This document shows, piece by piece, positions 1 through 10,826 of a stretch of 64,000 nucleotides of DNA; position 1 is the first letter of the stretch, and every line of letters starts with the position of its first letter. The DNA comes from Stomoxys calcitrans (lineage: Eukaryota > Arthropoda > Insecta > Diptera > Muscidae). The translations under genes were made by a program, and so were the position numbers. Below the pieces are notes generated by a model, which was not told the origin of the DNA, searched no databases, and was given only the letters and a program-made list of their open reading frames with translations. Where the stretch lies: the NCBI RefSeq assembly GCF_963082655.1, contig NC_081552.1:868001-932000 (forward strand), in the 5' to 3' direction.

Positions 1-440
1 CGTCACCTCGTGCGACTAACTCTTATAAAAGTGATAGGTTTTTCCATGTAAGGGGACGAGAACTGGGACCGGTCCCTATCACCAGAGGACCTATCCCGTG
101 ACAGGTTTGGGACCTGTCCCACTTCCCATAGGGTGGTTATAACTCCCTGTACCATAGTTGGCCCACTTCAGTACTCAGTTACATGGCAGTTACGATGGCA
201 CATTGTAATCGACCAGTTTAAAATTCCGATGAAACATTCAAACAGAGGGAACTGCTGTTAAAATAAGCCAAACGTGTAGGTTGGTCCATATGGAGGCAAA
301 TTTGTTGTATACTCGAGTGCCCCAATAAATGAATGTTCAAACATAATTTAAGTCTCTTTTGAATAGCGTAGTCATAGCGTTGGTGGGCAAACAAATTTAT
401 TGCATTGCTGCAGAAGCCATAATGAACCAATATTTGTTTT

Positions 441-468
441 GTGTGTATGTGTGTGTGTGTGTGTGTGT
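441..468. repeat. (GT)n microsatellite
   Basis: A run of GT broken once by an A, 28 bp, in low-copy DNA. It is typical of fly intergenic and intronic sequence. Confidence 0.9.
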
Positions 469-2139
469 TTGTTAAATATTTTCAAGCATTGACCACACCG
501 GCCCCATGAGAATCAATTAGAATCTATTATAATTTTGTTGTGATTCCTTTTACGCAAATTTAGTATTTGCTTGTTAAAGTGTGAAAAATTATCCAATTGG
601 TGGTCGTAGCAGTGTATGGCACTTTACAGCCGGTCGGCCGTTCCCAAAAATAGTTGTGGCCGAGACAATGAAAAAATCACACAAAATTCTTAGTCAAGCA
701 GCGATTTCTGTGTCCTCGCAAAAACAACGTCGTTCAAATTGTGCAGGTCTTGTTCGCATTGGCAGTCGTTCACATCACATCTGCACGTTTTCTTGTCAAC
801 GTGCTGCATTGCGTTGTGACGTAGACATTCACGCATGTATGTACCTGGGTACATGGCCACTGCATAGTCGGTCATGTGTATGTCTGCAGCGTACCCAATG
901 CTGATAGTCCTCTCTAACCAGAATGCACAGCCGGATCTATTTCGCAACACACTGTGTCGAAAATTGTAATGCATTTTTTTTTTGGCACACTAAAGCAAAG
1001 GTTATTCCGTGGACGGTGTGAGAATCATCGCCAATTCCGTCTTAGTCGCACCATCATGGTGACACATACATATTACACATCATGCCAATTTGCCATTAGA
1101 GCATCTAATGGGCCAGCCGGCTCGTCTCTAGCCCATTGTGTGCCGTTGGACGGAGTCGAGGTGTATGAAGGCGACTGCCCGTATGCGTTGGACCACTTTC
1201 AATTTGAAAGGGATGGAGCTTTCGGGTGGCTAAAGGCCATTGGTACTGTGATGTGAAAATTGCTAGGTGGTTAACACATGCCACTGTTGACACAAGGGAT
1301 CATCATCGGAATGCGGAAGAGGATGAACCTTTTCTGGTGGTGCCACACATACAAGCGAAACAATTTCATGTTGAGTGACCAAAACAAACAAAATCAGGCC
1401 GTTAATGGGAAAAGTGAAAAGCCATCTGAGGATTTGTTTACATGGCATTGCATAACATTTCGTAAGTCAATACGGCGGCCGACGCTCTGTGTAAACAGAA
1501 ACCAGTCTCCAACTGGGTCAGCAGTGATTTCAAATGCTGCAGCTCTTGCGTTTTCTTGAAAATTACAAATCTTTGCAAATGCACACACATATGTACGGGC
1601 ATACATACTTGAACACGGGTAAACAAATGACGCACATGCAGGCAGCAGCGGCTACGGCTATTGTTATGCGAGTACTCGCGCAGCTGCCAGTTTCATGCTC
1701 TTTGAGATTTTAGCAATTTCTTGGTTAAATGTGAGAATTGAATTTTTCCGCACCCGAATTGAGCGATGACGAGTTTTCTTAACACACACAGCACCTACCA
1801 CGACCGAGTTCAGTGAGCAACCAAGTGCAACTGATCGTTGCTGCTTGGTGGTCTTCAGGCGCCAGCCAGATTTACGAAACTTACAAAAGAAACGCTCGAT
1901 CGTCTTACACACGTACTCAAACACTTAGCCTAAGCGATAGGTAGATGGGTAGTTGTTGGCTGTTATTACCCTGTACTCTCTGACAGTCTGTGAAAAGTAC
2001 CAACGAGTGGCATTTGTGTGTTGGCGAATTGCGGCTGGGTAAGCCATACAGGCGGACAAAGAGCCAATGTTTTGGCGTTCAGCAAGCATTGCAGTCTACA
2101 CCTAACATCTCTCATTTACAAGGTTTAGCTAACAAAACT

Positions 2140-2162
2140 CACACACACACACACACACACAC
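2140..2162. repeat. (CA)n microsatellite
   Basis: An uninterrupted CA run of about 23 bp. Confidence 0.9.
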
Positions 2163-3290
2163 GCACCCAAACACATATCTTCGCCTTTCTTAGTCAAGCT
2201 TAAGAAGCTGAGGTTTGCCTATGCGAATAATACGGTCGACTAACAAAGTTAACAACATAAGTAAGCATTTATTTGAACATTAGAGTGCGCCGCAATTTAT
2301 TGTGCCCAAGCCAACATTTGCTCTCTGCACCCAGCAACTCTGATCTCTCCTAAAGATTAAGTAAATAACAGCCATGCCAGTCGGTTATGTCATGGCTTGG
2401 TCTCTCCTAGATATGTGAAAGAAAATGCCTTATGCCTCGATGCACACTGGTTCCATGTGTATGGGAAGGTGCGACAAAAATAGTTTTAGTTGAGCTATCG
2501 ACTTCAAATTTATGGGTAAGGGTCATTGGCACAAAGGTGAAAAATGTTAAAATTGGACATGATCGGGTCATGATTTACCTGTATTATAGTATACATGTAT
2601 CTTTCAAGGGGGAATAATAGAAGACAAATCGGTTATACTTTTTACATTAACATTTAACGAATTAAGAGGGGCCAGATAGAACTTGATTTGTTCACATTTC
2701 CACTAAAAAGGTAAGATTTTTCGTACAACTGTTCGAATTGTACTTTTTCCCGTATCACTTAACGAACGGAGCTGGAAATCTGAAATTGGGTAAATGGATT
2801 AGTTTGCAACACTTAAAATTGTTGATGTAAAAAGGTTGTGCTATAAGGACCAACTATTGGTACTAAAGTCCCAATTCAAGAAGCAATGAAAAAAACCCAG
2901 CAAAAGCTCTCATTACCAAATAACCAGAAAGGTAAGCTCATTCAAAAACAAATAACTACTTATTTTTAGGCATTGCTTCTGATTACTTTTACATGCCGAT
3001 GTCCTAGGAGAAAAGTCCTTCCGCACAAGCATACCAATAGTTAAAAAATAGGTACTTATGCCTAAGCATACAAGTTGTCAACAAATAATGGCATACTATC
3101 TTAATTGAACGTTGCTAAAAATAACTTCATAGACTCAAACAGGTTCGCGCCTTTCCCCACCACCACGTTATCAATGTTCAGTTTCTATTTATAGACACAA
3201 TATTCTAACACATGGGAGTGATTTTAGTAGTTTTGTGGCACAGAGCGTACATCAGAATATTTACAATACAAAGGTTACAATACAAAGGTC

Positions 3291-3350
3291 GCCAATAAAA
3301 TGAAAGTCCCTTATTATTGAGCTTAACCTTGTAACGGACAGCACTCATTG
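3291..3350 (+). mobile_element. tRNA-derived SINE, 3' fragment
   Basis: Only the distal body is kept: CCCTTATTATTGAGCTTAA followed by GGACAGCACTCATTG, which matches the 3' body of the complete copy at 16823-17112. A DINE-like element starts directly after it at 3355, which suggests the SINE was cut by that insertion. Confidence 0.7.
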
Positions 3351-3354
3351 TGGC

Positions 3355-4178
3355 ATTTTTATACGCTCCACCATAGGATGGGGGTATACTCATTTCGTCT
3401 CCTCGAAATATTCATCCAAGACCCCATAAAGAAAATATATTCTTGATCGTAATGACTTTTTTAGAGGAACTAGTCATGTTCGTCCGTCAGTCTGTCGAAG
3501 GCACGCCTACTTTCGAAGGAGTAAAGCTAGGCGCTTGAAATTTTGCACAAATACTTCCTACTAGTGTATGTTGGCTGGAATTGTAAATGGTTCATATCGG
3601 TCCATGTTTTGATGTAGCTGCCATATAAACCGATCTTGGATCTTGACTTCTTGAGCCGCTAGAGGGAGAAACTCTTATCCGATTTTGTTAAAATTTTGTT
3701 TTTGTTTTGTTATGACTTCCAACAAATGTGCTAAGTATGGTTCAAATCTGTTGATAAACTGATATAGCTGCCATGTAAATCGATCTCGCATCTTGACTTC
3801 TTGAGCCATTAGAGGGTGCAATTCTCATCCGCTTTAACTGAAATTTTTTCCCATGACCATGAATATGGTCTGATTCGGTCTTTAGCCTGATACAACTCCC
3901 CTATAAACCGATCTCCCGATTTCACTTTTTAAGCCCCTAAATGGCGCAATTCTTATTTGATTTGGCTGCAATTTTACACAATGACTTCTACTATGGTCTC
4001 CAACATTTTATTCAATTATGGTCCGAATCGGACCATAACTTGATATAGCTCCAGTAGCATACCAATTCTGTTCCTTTTTCCATTGTTTGCCAAAAAAGAG
4101 ATACCGGGAAAAGAACTCGACAAATGCGATCCATGGTGGATTCGTCCCGGCCGAACTTAGCACGCTTTTACCTACTTT
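3355..4178 (+). mobile_element. DINE-1-like element, type A, near complete
   Basis: Starts in a T-run with TATACGCTCCACCATAGGAT, carries the conserved TATATTCTTGATCG core, then a short, degraded GTCY block (GTTCGTCCGTCAGTCTGTCG) and several type A monomers (GCCATATAAACCGATCTTGG, TTGACTTCTTGAGCC). It ends with CCCGGCCGAACTTAGCACGC and TTTTACCTAC. The layout (T-run start, GTCY block, internal tandem units, fixed 3' end) matches the INE-1/DINE-1 group of Helitron-related non-autonomous elements of flies. Shorter than the 1190-bp copy at 9637. Confidence 0.85.
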
Positions 4179-4194
4179 ACTTTAATTGGCTATG

Positions 4195-4792
4195 ACAGAA
4201 TATTTCTTCCACTAGCCGGACGTAGAATAGCGTTCCAAGCGCCTCGATCTTCTGCGCTCATTCTAAAATCTCTGACACCAAGTTTCGAGGTGTCTCCCAC
4301 AACTTGATTTTCCATCGGGCTTTTGGTCTTCCCGGTTTGCGTGTACCACCGTGTTTGCCTTCAAAAGACTTCTTTGCTGGAGCTTCTTCATCCATTCTGA
4401 CAACATGACTAGCCAACGCAACCGTTATATTTTGATGCGTGTAACTATGCTATCGTCGCCATACAGCTCATACAGCTCGTGGTTTATACGTCGCCTATAT
4501 TCTCCGTTAACGCAAACTGGTCCATATATTTTACGAAGAATCTTTCTCTCAAATACTCCAAGCATTGCCTCATCTGCTTTCACAAGTACCCATGCTTCAG
4601 AACCTTGTATGCGATGGGGAGGAGACTTATTCCTCTGTAGTTGGCACATTCCGTCTTGTCTCCTTTCTTGTGTACGGGACATAGTATGCTGAGGTACCAA
4701 TCATCGGGTATGCGTTCTTCTAGCCAGATTGCGCAGATAAGCTGATGCATACGGCTTATCAGCGTGTCGCCTCCGGTCTTAAATAGTTCATG
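4195..4792 (-). pseudogene. Non-LTR retrotransposon ORF2 relic with the RT core deleted
   Basis: Read on the minus strand, the first part encodes the start of a reverse transcriptase (LEERIPDDW, HKKGD, NYRGISLLPIAYK). It jumps at about 4601-4605 straight to the region after the RT (GSEAWVLVKADE, ERKILRKIYGPV, RRRINHELYELYG, HVVRMDEEAPAKK, GRPKARWK). The jump lies at a short shared GGTT, changes frame, and removes the RT core including the catalytic YxDD box. A TAA stop near 4423-4425 follows RIKI, where relatives read RIK.QRLRW; another in-frame TGA follows later. It is a dead copy. The clade (R1, I, Jockey or other) cannot be fixed from this fragment. The 5' end is cut at a CTGAACCCGG-type element. 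Confidence 0.85.
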
Positions 4793-6200
4793 TGTTTGTT
4801 TGTTTGTTTTGTGTGTTCCTTATAGACTTTAAAACGGATGAACCGATTTTTTCGAAATGTTCACAGATGGTGCATAAAAGGGCATTTTTTGATATCTGAA
4901 AGGGGCGGACCCTCCCCTTTACCCTAATTTTAAGAAACGCCAGATATCGGAGATTGGTGGTGTGATTTAAGCGACATTTTTCGTGCTCTCTTATAGTAAC
5001 CTAAAAAAAAAAATTGGTATCCGAACTTCGGATGGGGTATCACCGATCACGACAATATGGGACTCAAATGATAGGTATTTACGATTAGAAAACTTATCTG
5101 ATATCCAATTGTCGGACCAAGTGTTTGGGGGACCACCCCAAAACCCCACTAAATCGGACATATTTACCGACCATGGCAATATGGGACTCAAATGAAATGC
5201 ATTTACGATTAGAATACAAATTTGATACCCAAATGTGGGACCAAGTTTCTGGGGGTACACTCCTTCCCCAAAATACCTCCCAAACAGGACTTATTTACCG
5301 ACCGTGGCAATATGGGGCTTAAATAAAAGCTATTTGAGCGTAAAATACGAATCTGATTTCTAAATTTACTATGGAGCTCAAATGAAAGGTCTCCCAAGGA
5401 CCTTTAAGCACGAATCTGATATCAATATTCGGAAAAAAGTTTCTATGGGGCCACCACCGCCACCTCCATAAGACCACACAAATAAGAAGTATTTGCTGAC
5501 CATTGCAATATGGGACTCAAATAAGAAGTATTTTAGAGTAGGATACGAATCTGATATATATTTTCAAGGCCGAGTCACTGAGTGGCCGCCCCATCCCCCA
5601 AACCGGTCATGTTTGCCGACTATGGAAATATGGGGCTCAAACGAAAGGTATTTGGGAGTAGACCACGAATCAGATATCAACATTCAGGACCAACTGTCTA
5701 GGGGACGTCTCAACACCATAAAAACCCCCAAATAGTTTTTAGGGTCCATACCCCAAACCGGACATATTTGGTGACTTTTGCAATAAGGGACTTAAATGAA
5801 AGGTATTTGAGATTAGAAAACGAATTTTATATCTAATTTCGAGGCCAATGCCAATATGGGGTTAAAATAAATGATATATATATGCATGAGAATAGAGCAC
5901 GTAGCTGAGGGGCTTAGTGTTTGGGGGACCACCCCTCTCCCCAAAACACCCATGTGAAATTGATACCCACTTTCGGGACCAATTTTCTGCGGGTCTACCC
6001 GTTTCCCAAAATAGACCACAAACAGCAATTATTTACTCATCATCGCAATATGGGGCTCAAATAAAGGTATTTGGGAGTTGAATACGAAAATCCAACTGTG
6101 GGACCATGTATTTGGGGCACTGGTCTTCCCCCAAAAACCCTCCAAAGGGTAAAACATTTGCCAACCATGCTGCTAGGAATGAAATCGGATTTAAAATCCC
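4793..6200 (-). mobile_element. CTGAACCCGG-type repeat element with tandem monomers (antisense)
   Basis: Opens with the reversed tail GTTTGTTTGTTTG and TATAGACTTTAAAACGG, then about ten degenerate monomers, each with GCAATATGGGACTCAAATG, a TATTTGAGAGTAG-like box, TCTGATATC and TTTGGGGGACCACCCC. The spacing between the first copies of the GCAATATGG box is 124 and then 131 bp (5051, 5175, 5306). The same family is seen at 15530, 36401 and, in pieces, at 30438 and 60310. Its head (CTGAACCCGGCCCGCT) is missing here; the copy runs out into a (TA)n run at 6207. Class is uncertain: it could be Helitron-related, but I do not see the diagnostic 3' CTRR end. Confidence 0.65.
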
Positions 6201-6202
6201 AG

Positions 6203-6206
<4 letters not shown>

Positions 6207-6236
<30 letters not shown>
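6207..6236. repeat. (TA)n microsatellite
   Basis: Thirty bases of alternating TA at the broken end of the neighbouring tandem-monomer element. Confidence 0.95.
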
Positions 6237-6240
<4 letters not shown>

Positions 6241-6291
6241 CGATATTAAATATATCATATTATAGAATGTACATACAACGAAAAGAATATA

Positions 6292-6528
6292 TTGGGTTGC
6301 CCAAAAAGTAATTGCGTATTTTTTAAAAGAAAGTAAATGCATTTTTAATAAAACTTAGAATGAACTTTAATCAAATATACTTTTTTTTACACTTTTTTCT
6401 AAAGCAAGCTAAAAGTAACAGCTGATAACTGACAGAAGAAAGAATGCAATTACAGAGTCACAAGCTGTGAAAAAATTTGCCAACGCCGACTATATGAAAA
6501 ATCCGCAATTACTTTTTGAGCAACCCAA
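6292..6528 (-). mobile_element. Mariner-type MITE, complete, TA target duplication
   Basis: A 237-bp element with inverted ends TTGGGTTGCCCAAAAAGTAA / TTACTTTTTGAGCAACCCAA and TA on both sides (6290-6291 and 6529-6530). The inside has no coding capacity. Three relatives in this window (9115, 22481, 24130) lie in the opposite orientation. TIRs starting TTGGGTTG with TA duplications are known from the mellifera/cecropia branch of mariner, so this is best read as a MITE mobilised by such a mariner. Confidence 0.9.
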
Positions 6529-6530
6529 TA

Positions 6531-7690
6531 GATTACCTTAAGACACAACAACAATGTATAACATGTACAGGCATTTTAAAAGAATTACTAAAGTTCAACC
6601 CTTGTGTCAACTCAATATTTAGTTAGTTCTCACATTGAGGTTATATCTCTCAAGCGAATACTGCACATATAGCTGCAAACGGCTGCAGCCGATTACAACA
6701 TTTTCGTTTTCTAGAGACCCGAGGCGTTTAAACAATGTACATACGGTCGCTGTGTCAGACTGTGCTAGTTGTTAAAACTTTATGGAATTTTTTTCTGAAA
6801 ATATTATTATTTTAAGATTTGGCATTATTTCTCAGCTCATATTGTTAGTATCCAAGTATCCACATGTAGTTGCATGAAAAAAGCCTGTCCTTGTGGACAA
6901 TCCTGTCCTTAAATTATGAATTTGTCCTAACCCCTAAAATGTACTGCACATACTTTATTTGAATTGAATGAATTATAATTTAAATTCTCCAACTCTGCAT
7001 TTTGTACTAACAAAACAAGATGGGATTGAAACACTAACTTCTCATTTCCTTTCTTAACAACTTAGAACGATCACTTGTTCTTCAGCATTTGATCGGTAAG
7101 GTCTTATCTTCTCTTTATTAACCCTTCCTCTTTACAACTCCCATTTATCACTTTTGTTTTCACGGAGATATTGACTTTTTTCTGCCACCTTTCTTCTTCT
7201 TTTTCAAATGCGATATTTTGGTTAAAAAGAATTGTGGTTATGGAGCTTTTAGGCAAAAAGTTCCGTTATAAATTGCGAAAAATTTATTATAGTTAAATAG
7301 TTTGTCATATTCTAAGATCGACCTAATTAAAATCATTGATTGCCGACATCGGTATGTCGTATGGGCGGGAGCACTGTGCACAAAGGTGTTTATGTGAGCG
7401 TTGTCAATTTCACATACCGACCGTTATAAAGATCATCCCTGCGTATACCAATCTCAAGTTTAAATAACTCTCAAAAGATAAGGTCTGCTAGGCTCAGTTA
7501 GATTCCAGTAAAAGTTTTGCCAGTAGGAACAGCTTTTACTCTCTTTGGCTATGTATTTGAATTAAACAGCTCGCTTTCACGCACTCTCATGTTCTCTCAC
7601 CCAGAAAACAGAATTGTTGCCTCAACCATTTTTGTTTTTGCCAACCGCAACATTGCTGTTGTGGCAACCAACGTTGGTACTATGGTCTAG
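6531..7690. other. Single-copy noncoding DNA
   Basis: AT-rich, no open frame of note and no match to the repeat families of the window. I see nothing specific in it. Confidence 0.5.
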
Positions 7691-7699
7691 TTTATGTTA

Positions 7700-8112
7700 T
7701 GTTACCAAAAATAAAAATTGCCTTAAAATCTAGCAGATATGTTAAGATCAGTAGCAAAACAATCCGTGCCAAATTTTGTGCAGATCGGTTGATACGGCCA
7801 TTTAAGTGCAAATCTGGTGATACATATATATGACAGCTATATCTAAATCTGAATCGACTTTTATCAAAATCAATAGCGTTCGTCCTTGAGCCAAAAAAGT
7901 GATTTGTGAAAAATTTCGTGATGATTGGACAACAAATACGACCTGCACATTGATTACAAGAATACATGGATTCACAGACGGACATGGCTGAATTGAATCA
8001 GAAAGTGATTCTGAATATACATATCAATGGGTCTAGCTCTTCTCCTTCTTAGCGTTGCAAACAAATGCACAAACCTATAATACCCCGTACCACAGTGGTG
8101 GTGTAGGGTAAA
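7700..8112 (-). mobile_element. DINE-1-like element, type C, partial
   Basis: Antisense copy ending (that is, starting in its own direction) at the CCACAGTGGTGGTGTAGGGT box, the reverse of the type C start ATACCCTACACCACTACTGT. It keeps AACGCTAAGAAGGAGAAGAG-like text and a worn GTCY remnant (ACAGACGGACATGG). Type C copies lack the 153-bp monomers. Its terminus is joined directly to the 3' end of the next element. Confidence 0.75.
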
Positions 8113-8870
8113 AAACAAGTAAAATCGGCCGGGCCGGGCCGAATCTTGAGAACCCACCACCATGGATTCTGCTAAAAATTTACACCAAATAAATTTAGTC
8201 GAAGGGCACAATTTTATTCTAAATACCACACCGAACAAGGATAATCGAGAGACCGTTATACATGGGAGCTATATCAGTTTATAGACTGAATTGGACCGTA
8301 TTTAACACAGTTGTTGGAAGTCGTTACAGAACACCACCTGCAAAATTTCAGCCAAATCGAACAAAAATTGCGGCTTGTAAGGACTCAGGAAGTCAAATCG
8401 GGAGATTGGCTTAGCTGGGAGCTATATCAGGTTATAGACCGAGTTAAACCGTACTTGGCACAGTTGTTGGAAAACATAACAGAACACTATGTGCAAAATT
8501 TAATTCAAATTGAACAAAAATTGCGGCTTCCAACGGCTCAAGAAGTCAAATCGGGAGATCGGTTTATGTGGGAGCTATATCAGGTTATAGACTGATTTGA
8601 ACCATACTCAACATAGTTGTGGGAAGTCTTCGCAGAATACTTTGTGCAAATTTTCGGCCATATCGGATAAAAATTGCGGCTTCCAGGGGATCAATAAATC
8701 AAATCGGGAGATCGGTTTATATGGGAGCTATATCTAAATCTGAACCGATATGGCCCGACATGGCTAGATTGACTCAGTATGTCGAAACGATCAAGAATAT
8801 ATATACGTTATGGGGTCTTAGAACAATATTTCGAGTTGTTACAAACGGAATGGTGGTGGGTATAAAAAAT
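8113..8870 (-). mobile_element. DINE-1-like element, type A variant
   Basis: Begins (reverse of its 3' end) with AACAAGTAAAATCGGCCGGG and the box ACCCACCACCATGGATTCTG, and ends with GGTGGTGGGTATAAAAAATA. Inside are three or four monomers with GGGAGCTATATCAGGTTATA and AAGTCAAATCGGGAGATCGG. The same variant occurs at 23071. It lies tail-to-head against the type C copy, with only the A-run TAAAAAACAAG between them. Confidence 0.8.
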
Positions 8871-8927
8871 ACCCATTGGTCTAAGTTTTTGGTCTAAAAT
8901 TTTATAACCAAAAGAAGATCATGAATT

Positions 8928-9112
8928 TTAAATGGGCCATATCGGTCTATGTTTTGAACCGATCTTGGGTTTTGACTTTTATTTAGCTGAAATTATGCAT
9001 GTAGTGTTTTGGTACCACTTCAAACAAGCTGAAATTTTACACAAAGTCTTCTACTATGGTCTCCCATATTCAATCAATTCAATTATGGTCCGAATCGGAC
9101 CATAACTTGATA
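8928..9112 (+). mobile_element. DINE-1-like element fragment, type A
   Basis: Contains AATGGGCCATATCGGTCTAT, GTTTTGAACCGATCTTGGG and, at the end, TATGGTCCGAATCGGACCAT, which in complete copies precedes the 3' end. A mariner MITE starts at 9115, so the copy was cut by it. Confidence 0.75.
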
Positions 9113-9114
9113 TA

Positions 9115-9292
9115 TTGGGTTGCCCAAAAAGTAATTGTGGATTTTTCATATAGTCGGCATTGACAAATTTTTTCACAGCTTGTGACTCTGTAATTGCATT
9201 CTTTCTTCTGTCAGTTATCAGCTGTTACTTTTAGCTTGCTTTAGAAAAAAAGTGTGAAAAAAGTAAATTTGATTAAAGTTCATTCTAAGTTT
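9115..9292 (+). mobile_element. Mariner-type MITE, 3' truncated
   Basis: Begins TTGGGTTGCCCAAAAAGTAA after a TA (9113-9114) and follows the complete copies until CATTCTAAGTTT, where a truncated SINE begins. The right TIR is missing. Confidence 0.85.
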
Positions 9293-9296
9293 CTAT

Positions 9297-9515
9297 CCGC
9301 CTATGACAAATCCTGGCGAGAATAACAGAAAAAAATTTCAGCGGTGGTTTTCCTCCCCCAATGCTGGCGACTTTTGTGAGGTACTTTGCCATGTAAATAC
9401 TTCTCCCCAAAGAGGTGTCGCCCTGCGGTACGCCATTCGGACTCGGCTATAAAAACGAGGCTTAAACTTAAATCGGACAGCACTCATTGATATGTGAGAA
9501 GTTTGCCCCCGTTTG
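9297..9515 (+). mobile_element. tRNA-derived SINE, 5' truncated
   Basis: Starts inside the tRNA-like head (CCGCCTATGAC, AATCCTGGCGAG) and runs through the body CAGCGGTGGTTTTCC, AAAGAGGTGTCGCCCTGCGG, TTCGGACTCGGCTATAAAAA and ACTCATTGATATGTGAGAAG to GTTTGCCCCC. It lies directly against the broken MITE. Confidence 0.85.
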
Positions 9516-9636
9516 CTTGTTGCATTTGAATTAGTAGCTTTTAAATCTTTTCCCTCTAAGCGTGAAAATTTCACAATTTTTTTGCATTTTATTCCATTTT
9601 ATGCTATTGACCCATCTTCAGCCAGGTCTGTCCAAT

Positions 9637-10826
9637 TTTTTATACCCTCCACCATAAGATGGGGGTATACTAATTTCGTCATTCTGATTGTTACTACTCG
9701 AAATATTCGTCTGACACCCCATAAAGTATATATATTCTTGATCGTCGTGAAATTTTATGTCGATCTAGCCATGTCCATCCGTCTGTCCGTCCGTCCGTCT
9801 GTCTGTCTGTCGAAAGCACGCTAAATTCCGAAGGAGTAAAGCTAGCCGCTTGAAATTTTACACAAATACTTCTTATTAGTGTAGGTCGGTTGGTATTGCA
9901 AATGGGCCATATCGGTCCATGTTTTGATATAGCTGCCATATAAACCGATCTTGGGTCTTGACTTCTTGAGCCTCTAGAGTGCGCAATTCTTATCCGATTG
10001 GAATGGAATTTTGCACGACGTGTTTTGTTATGATATCCAACAACTGTGCCAAGTATGGTTCAAATCGGTCCATAACCTGATATAGCTGTCATATAAACCG
10101 ATCTTGGGTCTTGACTTCTTGAGCCTCTAGAGAGCGCAATTCTTATCCGATTGGAATGAAATTTTGCACGACGTGTTTGTTATGATATCCAACAACTGTG
10201 CCAAATTTGGTTAAATCGGTTCATAACCTGATATAGCTGTCATATAAACTGATTTGGGGATTTGACTTCTTGAGCTTCTACAGGGCGCAATTCCTATCCG
10301 ATTTGGCTGAAATTTCGCAAGACGTTTTTTATTGTTACTTTCAACATCTATGTCAAATAAAGTACAAGTCGGTTCATAACCTGATTTAGCTGCCATATAA
10401 ACCGATCTGGGATCTTGACTTCTTGAGCCTCTAGATGTTGCAATTATTATCCAATTTGCCTGAAATTTTGTACGACGTATTCTCTCATGACCATTAACAT
10501 ACGTGTTTATTATGGTCTGAATCGGTCTATAGCCCGATACAGCTCCCATATAAATCGATCTCTCTATTTTACTTCTTGAGCCCACAAAGAGCGCAATTCT
10601 TATTCGAATTGGCTGACATTTTACACAGGTCTCCAACATTAATATAATTTAATTGTGGTCCAAACCGGACCATATCTTAATATCGCTCTAATAGCAGAGC
10701 AAATCTTTTCTTTTATCCTTTTTTGCCTAAGAAGAGATGCCGGGAAAAGAACTCGACAAATGCGATCCATGGTGGAGGGTATATAAGATTCGGCCCGGCC
10801 GAACTTAGCACGCTTTTACTTGTTTT
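9637..10826 (+). mobile_element. DINE-1-like element, type A, best complete copy
   Basis: A 1190-bp copy that serves as the reference for type A. It starts in a T-run at TATACCCTCCACCATAAGAT, keeps GTATATATATTCTTGATCG and TCGATCTAGCCATGTCC, then a long GTCY block (about 9776-9811). Monomers follow with the box TATAGCTG at 9928, 10081, 10232, 10385 and 10538, that is spacings of 153, 151, 153 and 153 bp. The 3' part reads GATGCCGGGAAAAGAACTCG, CCATGGTGGAGGGTATATAA and CGGCCGAACTTAGCACGC, TTTTACTTG. The GTCY block after this core is a hallmark of INE-1/DINE-1 and 'mini-me' type elements. Confidence 0.9.

Larger units (their letters stand above)
1..3290. other. Low-copy noncoding DNA, no gene seen
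   Basis: The longest open frames here are about 100 codons, overlap on both strands and match nothing I recognise, so I read the stretch as noncoding. It holds two dinucleotide runs, listed separately. At the left edge there is a perfect 12-bp palindrome GGGACCGGTCCC (65-76) and a hairpin with 7-bp arms, GACAGGT/ACCTGTC (100-118). The part from about 2400 to 3290 is AT-rich and may be old repeat, but I could not match it to another part of the window. Confidence 0.5.

Noticed and set aside
9900..10640. CRISPR-like regular repeats
   Set aside because: The units are contiguous 153-bp tandem monomers with no unique spacers, in a eukaryotic setting.
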